Positions 17,478 to 26,639 are shown, numbered from the stretch's first letter. The stretch is 64,000 nucleotides of DNA from Streptomyces niger (GCF_000718305.1 NZ_JOFQ01000018.1:53816-117815), one strand, 5' to 3'. Numbers and translations are program-made. The notes: a model not told the origin generated them from the sequence alone.

Positions 17478-17531
17478 CACCATCCGGAACCCCGTTGCTC
17501 GTTACACGTAAGGTCGCCGTAAGGTGCGGCC

Positions 17532-18530
17532 GTGACGAACGAGCAGACGAACCAGAAGCCAGCGGCGGCCCCTCATCCGGCCGGCGACGACCTCCCCGCG
17601 TCCGACCGCGCCGCGCGGCGCGCCGTCACCCTCTTTCCGCTGCTCGTGATCGTGGCCGGGCTGATCGGCCTGTTCCGGCCTGCGCACTTCACCGGCTGGG
17701 CCCCGGCCGTGCCGTGGCTGCTGGGCGTCGTGATGTTCTCCATGGGCCTCACGCTCACCGTCCCGGACTTCGCCGCGGTCGCCAAGCGGCCGTGGGCGGT
17801 CGGGCTGGGCCTGGTGGCGCACTACGTGATCATGCCAGGACTGGGCTGGCTGGTGGCCACCGTGCTGGACCTGCCGCCCGCGCTGGCGGCCGGCGTGATC
17901 CTGGTGGGCTGCGCCCCGAGCGGCACGGCCTCCAACGTCGTGACGTTCCTGGCACGCGGCGACGTGGCCCTGTCGGTGTCGGTGGCCACCGTCTCCACCG
18001 TGGTCGCGCCGTTCGTGACGCCGCCGCTGACGTACCTGCTCGCCGGCCAGTTCATGCATGTGGACGCCGGGGTGATGGTGACCGACATCCTCAAGACCGT
18101 CCTGCTGCCGGTCTTCGCGGGCCTGCTGGTGCGGCTGGTCGCCGGCCGCTTCATCGCCCGGCTGCTGCGCGCGCTGCCCTGGCTGTCGGCGCTGACCATC
18201 GCGGTGATCGTGCTGGTCGTGGTCGCGGGCAGCGCGGCGCAGATCAAGGACGCGGCGGCGCTGGTGCTGCTGGCCGTGGTGCTGCACAACGGGCTGGGCC
18301 TGGCGCTCGGCTACGGGGCCGGCTCGCTGGCCCGGCTGGGCCGCCCGGCGAGCCGCGCGATGGCCTTCGAGGTCGGCATGCAGAACTCCGGCCTGGCGGC
18401 GTCCCTGGCCACGGCCCACTTCAGCCCCGCCGCCGCGCTCCCGGCAGCGGTGTTCTCGGTCTGGCACAACATCTCCGGCGCGGTGGTCGCGGCCTGGATG
18501 GCCCGCGGCGCCCGGAGGGACGGCGCGTAA
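17532..18530 (+). CDS. Bile acid:sodium symporter (BASS) family transporter
   Basis: The 332-residue protein has about ten hydrophobic segments after a 35-residue polar N-terminus. It matches the BASS fold: MGLTLTVPDFAAVAKRP (third segment region), the crossover VGCAPSGTASNVVTFLARGDVALSVS (about 136-161) and MAFEVGMQNSGLAASLA (about 277-293), the two conserved substrate and sodium motifs. Family members move bile acids, pyruvate, pantothenate or other organic acids with sodium. The substrate is not predictable. The GTG start at 17532 was chosen because it directly follows a short promoter-like stretch. It is separated from cobC by 106 bases with a tandem repeat, so it is probably an independent unit. 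Confidence 0.87.
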   Translation: MTNEQTNQKPAAAPHPAGDDLPASDRAARRAVTLFPLLVIVAGLIGLFRPAHFTGWAPAVPWLLGVVMFSMGLTLTVPDFAAVAKRPWAVGLGLVAHYVIMPGLGWLVATVLDLPPALAAGVILVGCAPSGTASNVVTFLARGDVALSVSVATVSTVVAPFVTPPLTYLLAGQFMHVDAGVMVTDILKTVLLPVFAGLLVRLVAGRFIARLLRALPWLSALTIAVIVLVVVAGSAAQIKDAAALVLLAVVLHNGLGLALGYGAGSLARLGRPASRAMAFEVGMQNSGLAASLATAHFSPAAALPAAVFSVWHNISGAVVAAWMARGARRDGA

Positions 18531-18540
18531 GCGCGCGTCC

Positions 18541-18579
18541 CCCTCCAGCCCGTCCGGCGTTTGCGGACGGCCCGGTACC
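18541..18579. repeat. Dispersed Streptomyces-type intergenic repeat with short stem
   Basis: The block CCAGCCCGTCCGGCGTTTGC followed by GGACGGCCC resembles a short repeat that I remember as abundant between Streptomyces genes. It forms a 7-bp stem CCGTCCG (18550-18556) and CGGACGG (18564-18570). It lies between two convergent genes and may act as a terminator for both. Confidence 0.55.
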
Positions 18580-18626
18580 GGCCACCGGCCCGCAGCCGCC
18601 CATCGAGCGCCCCCGCACCGCAGGCG

Positions 18627-19718
18627 TCAGCTCACCACCCGCCCCCGCAGAATCACCCGCCGCGGCGTACCGAGAACCCGTACGTCCGCCCGCGGATCGG
18701 CCTCGTACACCACCAGGTCGGCAGAGGCACCCTCGGTGAGCCCGGGACGGCCCAGCCACTCCCGCGCACCCCAGGCGGCAGCCGACACCGCGTCCAGAGC
18801 CGGGATACCGGCCTTGACCAGCTCTCCCACCTCCTGGGCGACGAGACCGTGCGCGAGCGCCCCGCCCGCGTCCGTACCGACGTACACCGGCACCCCGGCG
18901 TCGTACGCCGCCCGTACGGTGTCGTAACGACGCTCGTGCAGCCGCCGCATGTGGTCGGCCCAGCGCGGGTACTTCTTCTCGCCGCCGGCCGCCAGCTGCG
19001 GGAAGGTCGCGATGTTCACCAGGGTCGGCACGATCGCGACGCCGCGCTCGGCGAAGAGCGGAATGGTCTCCTCGGTGAGGCCCGTCGCGTGCTCGATGCA
19101 GTCGATGCCGGCCTCCACGAGGGGCGCGAGGGACTCCTCGGCGAAGCAGTGGGCCGTGACGCGTGCCCCGAGGCGGTGCGCCTCGGCGATCGCGGCCGCC
19201 ACCGCGCCGGGCGGCCAGCAGGACGACAGGTCGCCGGTCTCGCGGTCGATCCAGTCGCCGACGAGCTTGACCCAGCCGTCGCCCCGCCGCGCTTCCTGGG
19301 CGACGTACGCCACCAGGTCCTCGGGCTCGATCTCGTGCGCGTAGTTGCGGATGTAGCGACGGGTGCGCGCGATGTGCCGCCCGGCGCGGATGATCCGCGG
19401 CAGGTCCTCGCGGTCGTCGATCCAGCGGGTGTCCGCGGGCGAGCCGGCGTCCCGGATGAGCAGCGTGCCCGCCTCCCGGTCGGTGAGCGCCTGCTTCTCG
19501 CTGGTCGCCTCGTCGACCGCGCCGTGCGCGTCCAGGCCCACGTGGCAGTGGGCGTCGACCAGGCCCGGCAGCGCCCAGCCCTCGACGGTGGTGATCTCCC
19601 GCGATTCGGCCGGTCGGGTGAACGTGACGCGTCCGCCGACGACCCACAGATCCTCACGTACGTCGTCGGGCCCGGCCAGGACCCTCCCCTTGATGTGCAG
19701 CACGGCGCTATCGGTCAT
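18627..19718 (-). CDS. Amidohydrolase-family metal-dependent hydrolase
   Basis: The 363-residue protein follows the imidazolonepropionase/prolidase-like amidohydrolase plan. An N-terminal beta domain leads to the metal motif in ALPGLVDAHCHVGLD (His about 56 and 58). A TIM barrel follows with WVKLVGDWID (about 148-157), HCFAEESL (His about 188), IEHATGLT (His about 208) and the Asp in VYVGTDAG (about 277). The C-terminal strand segment ASADLVVYEADPRAD returns to the beta domain. Such enzymes hydrolyse cyclic amides, amidines or dipeptides in the cytosol; substrate unknown. It is monocistronic and divergent from ectA across 410 bases. Confidence 0.85.
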   Translation of the reverse strand: MTDSAVLHIKGRVLAGPDDVREDLWVVGGRVTFTRPAESREITTVEGWALPGLVDAHCHVGLDAHGAVDEATSEKQALTDREAGTLLIRDAGSPADTRWIDDREDLPRIIRAGRHIARTRRYIRNYAHEIEPEDLVAYVAQEARRGDGWVKLVGDWIDRETGDLSSCWPPGAVAAAIAEAHRLGARVTAHCFAEESLAPLVEAGIDCIEHATGLTEETIPLFAERGVAIVPTLVNIATFPQLAAGGEKKYPRWADHMRRLHERRYDTVRAAYDAGVPVYVGTDAGGALAHGLVAQEVGELVKAGIPALDAVSAAAWGAREWLGRPGLTEGASADLVVYEADPRADVRVLGTPRRVILRGRVVS

Positions 19719-19824
19719 GCACGCACTGTACGAGCCGGGCGCCGCGGCCTGGACGGGGCGGTCCCGGCGGAAGAATCACGGAAACCCCATGGCGCTCCGG
19801 GCTTTCCTTGCTGTACACCTGTTA

Positions 19825-19847
19825 CCGAAGAATTTCCAATTCTTCGG
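19825..19847. promoter_or_regulatory. Perfect 10-bp inverted repeat upstream of ectA
   Basis: CCGAAGAATT (19825-19834) and AATTCTTCGG (19838-19847) are perfect arms around TCC. The low spacer length and position about 280 bases upstream of ectA and 107 bases upstream of the divergent gene fit a dimeric regulator operator; it could also form a hairpin. The binding protein is unknown. Confidence 0.5.
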
Positions 19848-19982
19848 GTGCGCAGCTTCCCGTATTCTTCTGCCCGCTTTTCCGCAGCTCAAACGCGTCG
19901 ATTCGGGTGACCGGCAAGGCCCGTAATTCGGACGGATCTCGCGGTCGTTACGCACATGTGACCGACCACACAAGCGGGGTGA

Positions 19983-20006
19983 TTTGCCCAGTATTTTCCG
20001 GGCAAA
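19983..20006. promoter_or_regulatory. Inverted repeat TTTGCCC-N10-GGGCAAA upstream of ectA
   Basis: Seven-base perfect arms TTTGCCC (19983-19989) and GGGCAAA (20000-20006) are separated by 10 bases, about one helical turn centre-to-centre of 17. It lies 122 bases upstream of ectA. Candidate osmotic or nitrogen-linked control site; identity of the regulator is not visible. Confidence 0.4.
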
Positions 20007-20128
20007 CCAAGACATCCCAGAGGTCATTCGTGCGCCCGTGCGCCCCCGCGCGATAACACAGAACCCCCCGTCTCCGTAACCCCAACCCGCGATGCATTTT
20101 CCAATTTCCCTCGGTAAATTTAATTCCC

Positions 20129-20695
20129 ATGACCGCCGCACAAGCAGACCTTGCACGTGCCCGAAGCGAATTCAGAGAAATGCCGGAGGGCTTCAAGCTC
20201 GATGCCCCGCGAGTGGAGGACGGGGCGGCCATCTGGCGCATAGCCCGGGACTCCCGGACGCTGGACCTCAACTCGTCCTACAGCTACCTGCTGTGGTGTC
20301 GTGACTTCGCCGCCACCTCCGTCGTCGCCCGCGACACGGAGGGCGAGCCGGCCGCCTTCATCACCGGCTACATCCGGCCCGCCCGCCCCGAGACCCTCGT
20401 CGTCTGGCAGGTCGCCGTCGACGACGCGCACCGGGGCCGCGGACTGGCAGCAGCTCTCCTGGACGGCCTGGCCGGCCGTGTCGCGCAGGAGCAGGGTGTC
20501 ACTCGCCTCGAGACCACGATCTCACCGGACAACACCGCGTCGAACCGGCTCTTCGCCGCCTTCGCCGAGCGCCACCACGCCTCCGTGGAGCGCGACGTCC
20601 TCTTCGACGCCGGTGTGTTCCCCGAAGAGGGACACGAGCCGGAGGTCCTGCACCGCATCGGTCCCTTCGCTCCTCCTGCACCGTCGCAGCGCTGA
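20129..20695 (+). CDS. ectA: L-2,4-diaminobutyrate acetyltransferase EctA
   Basis: The 188-residue GNAT-fold enzyme acetylates L-2,4-diaminobutyrate at N4, the second step of ectoine synthesis. The substrate region DLNSSYSYLLWCRDFAATSVVA (about 46-67) and the acetyl-CoA loop VDDAHRGRGLAAALLD (about 97-112) are characteristic, followed by LETTISPDNTASNRLF (about 125-140). Length is normal. It is the first gene of ectABCD. No ribosome site precedes the ATG, and a -10-like TAAATT ends nine bases upstream, so a near-leaderless transcript is likely. Confidence 0.95.
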   Translation: MTAAQADLARARSEFREMPEGFKLDAPRVEDGAAIWRIARDSRTLDLNSSYSYLLWCRDFAATSVVARDTEGEPAAFITGYIRPARPETLVVWQVAVDDAHRGRGLAAALLDGLAGRVAQEQGVTRLETTISPDNTASNRLFAAFAERHHASVERDVLFDAGVFPEEGHEPEVLHRIGPFAPPAPSQR

Positions 20696-20750
20696 GCCCA
20701 CCCCAAGACTTCCCCTCTCCGTCACACCCCACATCTCCCAGGAGCATGCT

Positions 20751-22019
20751 GTGACCATCACCCAGCCGGACCTGAGCGTCTTCGAGACCGTCGAATCCGA
20801 GGTGCGGAGCTACTGCCGCGGCTGGCCCACCGTCTTCGACCGGGCCCAGGGCAGCCGTCTCTACGACGAGGACGGCCACGCGTACCTCGACTTCTTCGCC
20901 GGTGCCGGGTCGCTGAACTACGGCCACAACAACCCGGTGCTGAAACGCGCGCTGATCGACTACATCGAGCGCGACGGCATCACCCACGGCCTGGACATGT
21001 CCACCACGGCCAAGCGGGCGTTCCTGGAGTCCTTCCAGAACGTCATCCTGCGCCCGCGTGACCTGCCGTACAAGGTCATGTTCCCGGGCCCGACGGGCAC
21101 CAACGCGGTCGAGGCCGCGCTGAAGCTGGCCCGCAAGGTCAAGGGCCGCGAGTCGATCGTGTCCTTCACCAACGCCTTCCACGGCATGTCGCTCGGCTCG
21201 CTCGCCGTCACCGGCAACGCCTTCAAGCGCGCCGGCGCCGGCATCCCGCTGGTCCACGGCACCCCGATGCCGTTCGACCACTACCTCGACGGCCGCTACC
21301 CGGACTTCCTCTGGTTCGAGCGGCTGCTGGAGGACCAGGGCTCCGGCCTGAACACCCCCGCCGCCGTGATCGTCGAGACGGTCCAGGGCGAGGGCGGCAT
21401 CAACGTCGCCCGGCCCGAGTGGCTGCGCGCGCTCGCCGACCTGTGCCAGCGCCGCGACATGCTGCTCATCGTCGACGACATCCAGATGGGCTGCGGCCGA
21501 ACGGGTGCCTTCTTCTCCTTCGAGGAGGCGGGCATCGTGCCGGACATCGTCACCGTCTCCAAGTCCATCAGCGGCTACGGCCTGCCGCTGGCGCTCACGA
21601 TGTTCAAGCCGGAGCTGGACATCTGGGAGCCGGGCGAGCACAACGGCACCTTCCGTGGCAACAACCCGGCCTTCGTCACGGCCGCCGCGACCCTGGACAC
21701 GTACTGGGCCGACGGTCAGATGGAGAAGCAGACCATCGCCCGCGGTGAGATCATCGAGTCGCACCTGCGAGCCATCGCCGAGGAGCACCCGCGGGCCGGC
21801 GTGGACTACCGCGGCCGCGGCATGGTCTGGGGGATGGAGTTCGAGGACAAGAGTCTCGCGAACAAGATCTCCAAGCGGGCCTTCGAACTGGGTCTGCTCA
21901 TCGAGACTTCGGGGCCGGAGAGCGAGGTCGTGAAGCTGCTTCCGGCGCTCACCACCACCCCCGAGGAACTGGACGAGGGTCTGCGCATCCTCGCCCGCGC
22001 GGTCCGCGACAGCGTCTGA
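20751..22019 (+). CDS. ectB: Diaminobutyrate-2-oxoglutarate transaminase EctB
   Basis: The 422-residue class III PLP aminotransferase converts aspartate semialdehyde to L-2,4-diaminobutyrate, the first ectoine step. Visible motifs are [15 protein letters not shown] (about 44-58), the phosphate-binding [17 protein letters not shown] (about 112-128), [15 protein letters not shown] (about 238-252) and the PLP lysine in [13 protein letters not shown] (about 270). GTG 20751 has AGGAG nine bases upstream and sits 55 bases after ectA. Length agrees with the EctB family. Confidence 0.96.
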   Translation: MTITQPDLSVFETVESEVRSYCRGWPTVFDRAQGSRLYDEDGHAYLDFFAGAGSLNYGHNNPVLKRALIDYIERDGITHGLDMSTTAKRAFLESFQNVILRPRDLPYKVMFPGPTGTNAVEAALKLARKVKGRESIVSFTNAFHGMSLGSLAVTGNAFKRAGAGIPLVHGTPMPFDHYLDGRYPDFLWFERLLEDQGSGLNTPAAVIVETVQGEGGINVARPEWLRALADLCQRRDMLLIVDDIQMGCGRTGAFFSFEEAGIVPDIVTVSKSISGYGLPLALTMFKPELDIWEPGEHNGTFRGNNPAFVTAAATLDTYWADGQMEKQTIARGEIIESHLRAIAEEHPRAGVDYRGRGMVWGMEFEDKSLANKISKRAFELGLLIETSGPESEVVKLLPALTTTPEELDEGLRILARAVRDSV

Positions 22020-22102
22020 CGGACGCTCTTCGGAGGGGTCGGCCATCCGGCCGGCCCCTCCGTTCGGACCTCACCACCCGCAGAACAGAAAGGCACAACC
22101 AC

Positions 22103-22507
22103 GTGATCGTTCGCTCGTTCAAGGACATCGAAGGCACCGACCGCCACGTCAAGTCCGCTTCGGGGACCTGGGAGAGCAAGCGCATCGTGCTCGCCAAGGA
22201 GCGCGTCGGTTTCTCGCTGCACGAGACCATCCTTTACGCGGGCACCGAGACCGACATGTGGTACGCGAACCACATCGAGGCCGTACTGTGCGTAGAGGGC
22301 GAGGCGGAGCTGGAGAACCGGGAGACCGGGGAGAAGCACTGGATCGAGCCCGGCACGATGTACCTGCTCAACGGCCACGAGAAGCACACCCTGCGGCCGA
22401 AGACGGACTTCCGTTGCGTGTGTGTCTTCAACCCGCCGGTCACCGGTCGCGAGGACCACGACGAGAACGGCGTGTACCCGCTGCTCACCGAGCCCGAGAC
22501 GAGCTGA
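22103..22507 (+). CDS. ectC: L-ectoine synthase EctC
   Basis: The 134-residue cupin closes N-acetyl-diaminobutyrate to ectoine with loss of water. The family start [18 protein letters not shown] is present (GTG-initiated), followed by [17 protein letters not shown], the metal-site strand [20 protein letters not shown] (about 51-70) and [12 protein letters not shown] (about 91-102). Full length. It lies 83 bases after ectB in the same direction, and an AGAAAGG ribosome site precedes the GTG. Confidence 0.96.
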   Translation: MIVRSFKDIEGTDRHVKSASGTWESKRIVLAKERVGFSLHETILYAGTETDMWYANHIEAVLCVEGEAELENRETGEKHWIEPGTMYLLNGHEKHTLRPKTDFRCVCVFNPPVTGREDHDENGVYPLLTEPETS

Positions 22508-22582
22508 CGCCGCTGGAATCAGGCCCGCTGCCCCGTCCGGCAGTTGAGGAAGGCACGTACGAGAGGAGAGGAAGGCAACACC

Positions 22583-23482
22583 ATGACCACCGCACCCGAG
22601 CGCACCGCCGACCTGTACCCGACCCGTGGGGCCACCGAGGTGATCACCCCGCGGCAGGACCCGGTGGTGTGGTCGCAGCCCGGCACGGCAGGCCCTTTCC
22701 AGCCGTCCGAGCTGAGCGACTTCGAACGCGACGGCTTCTTCGCCCAAGAGGAACTCATCACGGCGGACGAGGTCGCGGTGTACCGCGCCGAACTGGACCG
22801 GCTCACCCATGACCCGGAGGTCAAGGCCGACCCGCGCTCGATCGTCGAGGCGAAGTCGGACAAGGTCCGGTCCGTGTTCGAGGTGCACAAGATCAGCGAG
22901 GTGTTCGCCAAGCTGGTCTCCGACCCGCGCGTAGTGGGACGCGCCCGTCAGATCCTCGGCTCCGACGTCTACGTCCACCAGTCGCGGATCAACGTCAAGC
23001 CGGGATTCGGTGCGTCCGGGTTCTACTGGCACTCGGACTTCGAGACCTGGCACGCCGAGGACGGCCTGCCGAACATGCGGACGGTGTCCGTCTCGATCGC
23101 GCTGACCGAGAACTACGACACCAACGGCGGTCTCATGATCATGCCGGGGTCGCACAAGTTCTTCCTGGGGTGCTCGGGCGAGACGCCCGTGGACAACTAC
23201 AAGAAGTCGCTGCAGATGCAGGACGCGGGCACGCCCTCGGACGAGGCGCTGACCAAGCTGGCCGACCAGTACGGCATCAAGCTGTTCACCGGCAAGGCCG
23301 GCTCGGCGACCTGGTTCGACTGCAACTGCATGCACGGTTCCGGCGACAACATCACGCCGTACCCGCGCAGCAACGTCTTCATCGTGTTCAACAGCGTGGA
23401 GAACGCCGCCGTGGAGCCCTTCGCGGCCCCGGTACGGCGCCCGGAGTACATCGGTGCCCGGGACTTCACCCCGGTCAAGTGA
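22583..23482 (+). CDS. ectD: Ectoine 5-hydroxylase EctD
   Basis: The 299-residue Fe(II)/2-oxoglutarate dioxygenase hydroxylates ectoine to 5-hydroxyectoine. The first two iron ligands are in FYWHSDFETWH (His about 146, Asp about 148). The third His and the 2-oxoglutarate Arg are in CMHGSGDNITPYPRSN (about 247-262). The family signature FYWHSDFETWHAEDGLP is intact. I used the ATG at 22583, which has a GAGGAAGG site seven bases upstream, rather than in-frame upstream codons. Its presence means the strain can make hydroxyectoine as well as ectoine. Confidence 0.95.
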   Translation: MTTAPERTADLYPTRGATEVITPRQDPVVWSQPGTAGPFQPSELSDFERDGFFAQEELITADEVAVYRAELDRLTHDPEVKADPRSIVEAKSDKVRSVFEVHKISEVFAKLVSDPRVVGRARQILGSDVYVHQSRINVKPGFGASGFYWHSDFETWHAEDGLPNMRTVSVSIALTENYDTNGGLMIMPGSHKFFLGCSGETPVDNYKKSLQMQDAGTPSDEALTKLADQYGIKLFTGKAGSATWFDCNCMHGSGDNITPYPRSNVFIVFNSVENAAVEPFAAPVRRPEYIGARDFTPVK

Positions 23483-23567
23483 CGCGCGAGTCCGTGGTGT
23501 CCGCTCCCTCGTGAGCAGGAGCCCGGTTCCGGGCCGGGGGGTCTTGGCCCCGCCAGGGGTCCCCGGC

Positions 23568-24626
23568 TCACAACCAGGCCAGTGACGCGGCCGTCGCCAG
23601 CACGTGCTGAGCGGCGGCCGCGTCGCCTGCCTGGCCCCGGCTCACCTCCTGCGGGGTGAGCCGGCCGCCCACCAGCAGGCAGAGGTCGACCGCGTCCAGC
23701 ACCAGTTCGGCGGCGACCGGCTCGGCGGCCGGGCCCAGCACCCAGTCGCCGCCCGCCGCACCCTCCACCCCCAGCAGCACGGGCCGGGTACCGTCCCCCA
23801 GCGCCAGGTCCACGATCCGCACCGCGAGCACCACCAGCCGCTGCAGGTGCACGGACGGCGGCGAGGGCACGGTCAGCCCCAGCGCCCGCCCGATGTCCCG
23901 GGTGTGGATCCAGGTCTCGAACGCCCGGATCACGTAGTGGTCGGCGACCGGCAGCCGCTTGCCCATCAGCGCGGTGGGCAGGGACGCCGGCTCCTCCGCC
24001 CTGGCCTCCGGCAGGTCCAGCAGGCCGTGCGCCTGGGTCCGCCACGCCTCGGCGGTCTCGGTCGGCGGCCGGGTGTGCTCGTACGCCACCACCTCTTCCG
24101 TACGGGCCGCCCAGCGCACCTCCCAGGGCGCCGCGTCCCCGGTGCCGCCCGCCTCGGCCCGCGTCACCGGCAGCATCCCCAGCCGCTCGGCCAGCGGCTC
24201 GTCCGCCGCGACGAGGTGCGCGACCGTGCCCTGGACGTCCCAGTCGTGCACCACCGGCGTGCCCCAGCGCGCAGGCGTACCGTCCAGCTCGCGCAGCAGC
24301 GCCTCCAGGCTCGCGACCGCGGCGGCGTACGGCGCCGCGTGCGCGGCCGGCGCGTCGTGCCCGGTGCGCGCCGCCCGGGCCGCCGCCATCAGCCGCCCCC
24401 GGCCGACCTTGTCCGCACCCCGGCGGGCGCCCTTGGCCGGCGCGGCGGGCGGCCCGTCCAGCCGGTGCACCGCCTCCCGCAGCCGCCCCAGTTCCTCCGC
24501 GCAGTCCGCGCAGTCCTCGACGTGCGCACGGATGCGTTCCGCGTCCCCGGACATCACCGCGTCCAGCGCCCAGGCGGCGAGCAGCTCGGCGATCTCGGGG
24601 TGCTCCTCCGCGGGGTCCCAGCCCAT
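23568..24626 (-). CDS. Zinc-finger anti-sigma-like domain fused to maleylpyruvate isomerase-like domain
   Basis: The 352-residue protein starts with an anti-sigma zinc motif His-x3-Cys-x2-Cys in RAHVEDCADC (His about 35, Cys about 39 and 42). After a basic linker a second domain (about 100-345) resembles the mycothiol-dependent maleylpyruvate isomerase/DinB fold: VHDWDVQGTVAHLVAADEPLAERLG and DHYVIRAFETWIHTRDIGRALG. The ATG at 24626 overlaps the sigma gene stop as TGATG, so the two are translated together. This is a plausible anti-sigma factor whose sensor part is the isomerase-like domain, perhaps tied to thiol state. No membrane segment is seen. Function is inference from the motif and the coupling. 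Confidence 0.78.
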   Translation of the reverse strand: MGWDPAEEHPEIAELLAAWALDAVMSGDAERIRAHVEDCADCAEELGRLREAVHRLDGPPAAPAKGARRGADKVGRGRLMAAARAARTGHDAPAAHAAPYAAAVASLEALLRELDGTPARWGTPVVHDWDVQGTVAHLVAADEPLAERLGMLPVTRAEAGGTGDAAPWEVRWAARTEEVVAYEHTRPPTETAEAWRTQAHGLLDLPEARAEEPASLPTALMGKRLPVADHYVIRAFETWIHTRDIGRALGLTVPSPPSVHLQRLVVLAVRIVDLALGDGTRPVLLGVEGAAGGDWVLGPAAEPVAAELVLDAVDLCLLVGGRLTPQEVSRGQAGDAAAAQHVLATAASLAWL

Positions 24627-25192
24627 CACATGCCCTTCTCGACGGCCGGATCCGGCGGGTCGGCCAGCCGGTCGGCGAGGCTGCGCAGCGCGACGCGGAG
24701 CCTGGTCTTGGCAGTGCCTTCGGGAATGCCCAGTTCCACCGCGGCCTGGCGGTAGGTGCGCCCGGCGAAGTAGGCGAGGTGGAGCACCTGCCGCTGGGCC
24801 GGCGGGAGTTCGGCGAGCGCGGCGTGCGGCAGCAGCGCCGTGCCGGCCGGCAGGGTGCCGCACCCCGCCGCCTCGGACATCCGGTCCACGGCCCGCCGGT
24901 GGGCCTGCATGCTGAGCCAGGCCCGCAGCGAGCCGCGTGCCGGGTCGAACGCGTAGGGGCGGGCCCACAGGTGGGTGAGGACCTCCTGGACGACCTCCTC
25001 CGCGGTGTGCGTGCTGCGCGTGACGCGGTGGGCCACGGCGTGCGCCAGCCCGCCGAAGGCGTCGTACGCCTCGCCGAGGGCGGACTCGTCGCCGTACACC
25101 AGTCGCCGGTGCAGGTCCTCGTCGCGCGGCGGAGTTGATGGGCTTGCAGCTCTCCGGTCCACCGGCACCACCTCGTGAGGTCGTGCTGCCAT
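24626..25192 (-). CDS. ECF-type RNA polymerase sigma factor
   Basis: The 188-residue sigma-70 family protein has region 2 (LGEAYDAFGGLAHAVAHRV...AEEVVQEVLTHLW, about 40-75) and region 4 (LPPAQRQVLHLAYFAGRTYRQAAVELGIPEGTAKTRLRVALRSL, about 130-173). It lacks region 3, as in ECF factors. I prefer the ATG at 25192 because the domain then begins within the usual distance; the frame remains open further upstream to 25333, overlapping the divergent gene. The coupled downstream gene encodes its likely anti-sigma factor. The regulon is unknown. Confidence 0.88.
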   Translation of the reverse strand: MAARPHEVVPVDRRAASPSTPPRDEDLHRRLVYGDESALGEAYDAFGGLAHAVAHRVTRSTHTAEEVVQEVLTHLWARPYAFDPARGSLRAWLSMQAHRRAVDRMSEAAGCGTLPAGTALLPHAALAELPPAQRQVLHLAYFAGRTYRQAAVELGIPEGTAKTRLRVALRSLADRLADPPDPAVEKGM

Positions 25193-25331
25193 TCCTAGCC
25201 GTCCGCGCCGCCGCGCGGTAGCCGTCCGCCCGGCCGAATTGCCCGGCGCGCACCGGAGGCTAGCCTGACGTGGCGCCGTCCCGGCAGGGAACAAGCGGAC
25301 ACACCTCAGCGACTCGAACCGAGGGAGCCAC

Positions 25332-26639
25332 ATGACCGTCGACCGCCGCCCGGGGGTCGTTCTGACCGATCACGTCCTACAGGTCCCGCTGGACCATGCC
25401 GCGCCCGACGGCGAGCGGATCGAGGTGTTCGCGCGGGAGGCGGTGGCGGCCGGACGGGAGCGGGAGCGGCTGCCGTGGCTGCTGTACCTGCGCGGCGGCC
25501 CGGGGCTCGCGACGCCCCGCCCACTGGCCCGCGACTCCTGGCTGAACCGCGCGCTGCGCGATTATCGCGTGCTGTTCCTGGACCAGCGCGGCACGGGGCG
25601 TTCCACGCCCGCGACCCGGCAGACCCTCGCGCGCCGCGGCTCGCCGCGGGAACAGGCCGACTACCTCGCCCACTTCCGCGCCGACTCGATCGTCCGGGAC
25701 GCCGAGCTGTTCCGCCGCCACCTGATCGGCGAGGAGCCGTGGAGCGTGCTGGGCCAGAGCTTCGGCGGCTTCTGTACCGTCCACTACCTCTCGTACGCCC
25801 CCGAAGGGCTGCGCGAGGCGTTCGTCACCGGCGGCCTGCCGGGCCTGGACGTGAGCGCCCGGGACGTCTACCGGGCGGCGTATCCGCGGATCGCGCGCAA
25901 GAACGCGGCGCACTACGCCCGTTACCCGCAGGACGTGGCGGCGGTGCTGCGGATCGCCGCGCGCCTGCGGGAGCGGGAGGTGCGGCTGCCGGGCGGCGGG
26001 CGGCTGACCGCCGAGGCGTTCCAGGGGCTCGGGATGATGCTGGGCGCCGGCAGCGGCTCGTACGCGCTGCACGACCTCCTGGCCGAGGCCTGGGTGACCG
26101 GGGTGTCCGGGCCCGAGCTGTCGGACGCGTTCCTGGAGCGGGTGCGGGCGCGGCTGTCGTTCGCCGAGTCCCCGATGTTCGCCGTGCTGCACGAGTCGAT
26201 CTACGGCCAGCGGTCGGTGGACGCGAAGGGCACGGGCTGGGCGGCCGAGGCGGTGCGCGGCGAGTTCCCGCAGTTCGACGTGGACCGGGCGCTGGCGGAC
26301 GGCGGCCCGCTGCATTTCACAGGCGAGACGATCTTCCCCTGGCTGTTCGACACCGACCCGGCGCTGCGGCCGCTCAAGGAGACCGCCCATGCGCTGGCCG
26401 AGCGCACCGACTGGCCCGACCTGTACGACGTGGAGCGGCTGGCGGCGTGCGAGGTGCCGGTCGTGGCGGCGGTGTACGCGGACGACATGTACGTCGACGC
26501 CGGGCACTCGCTGCGTACCGCGGAGCGCATCCGTGGCCTGCGGGCGTGGGTGACCAACGAGTGGGAGCACGACGGGCTGACCGCCGGCGACGGCGCGGTC
26601 CTGGACCGGCTGCTGCGGATGGCGCGCGGCGAGGTCTGA
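25332..26639 (+). CDS. Alpha/beta hydrolase, proline iminopeptidase-like (S33 family)
   Basis: The 435-residue protein has the prolyl aminopeptidase pattern: oxyanion loop LYLRGGPGLATPRP (about 51-64), LFLDQRGTGRSTPA, nucleophile Ser in VLGQSFGGFC (about 144), acid region YADDMYVDAGHSL and final His in NEWEHDGLT (about 416). S33 enzymes remove N-terminal proline from peptides or hydrolyse related amides and esters. There is no signal peptide, so it is probably cytosolic. It is divergent from the sigma/anti-sigma pair with 139 bases between the starts, and the ATG has a GAGGGAG site. Substrate uncertain. Confidence 0.88.
   Translation: MTVDRRPGVVLTDHVLQVPLDHAAPDGERIEVFAREAVAAGRERERLPWLLYLRGGPGLATPRPLARDSWLNRALRDYRVLFLDQRGTGRSTPATRQTLARRGSPREQADYLAHFRADSIVRDAELFRRHLIGEEPWSVLGQSFGGFCTVHYLSYAPEGLREAFVTGGLPGLDVSARDVYRAAYPRIARKNAAHYARYPQDVAAVLRIAARLREREVRLPGGGRLTAEAFQGLGMMLGAGSGSYALHDLLAEAWVTGVSGPELSDAFLERVRARLSFAESPMFAVLHESIYGQRSVDAKGTGWAAEAVRGEFPQFDVDRALADGGPLHFTGETIFPWLFDTDPALRPLKETAHALAERTDWPDLYDVERLAACEVPVVAAVYADDMYVDAGHSLRTAERIRGLRAWVTNEWEHDGLTAGDGAVLDRLLRMARGEV

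Larger units (their letters stand above)
19719..20128. other. 410-bp non-coding region between amidohydrolase and ectA
   Basis: This region is visibly richer in A and T than its neighbours and holds no convincing gene. It contains two inverted repeats (annotated separately) and, right before ectA, a TAAATT that could be a -10 element at 20115-20120, nine bases before the ATG with no ribosome site. That spacing suggests a very short or absent leader on the ectA transcript. Confidence 0.6.
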
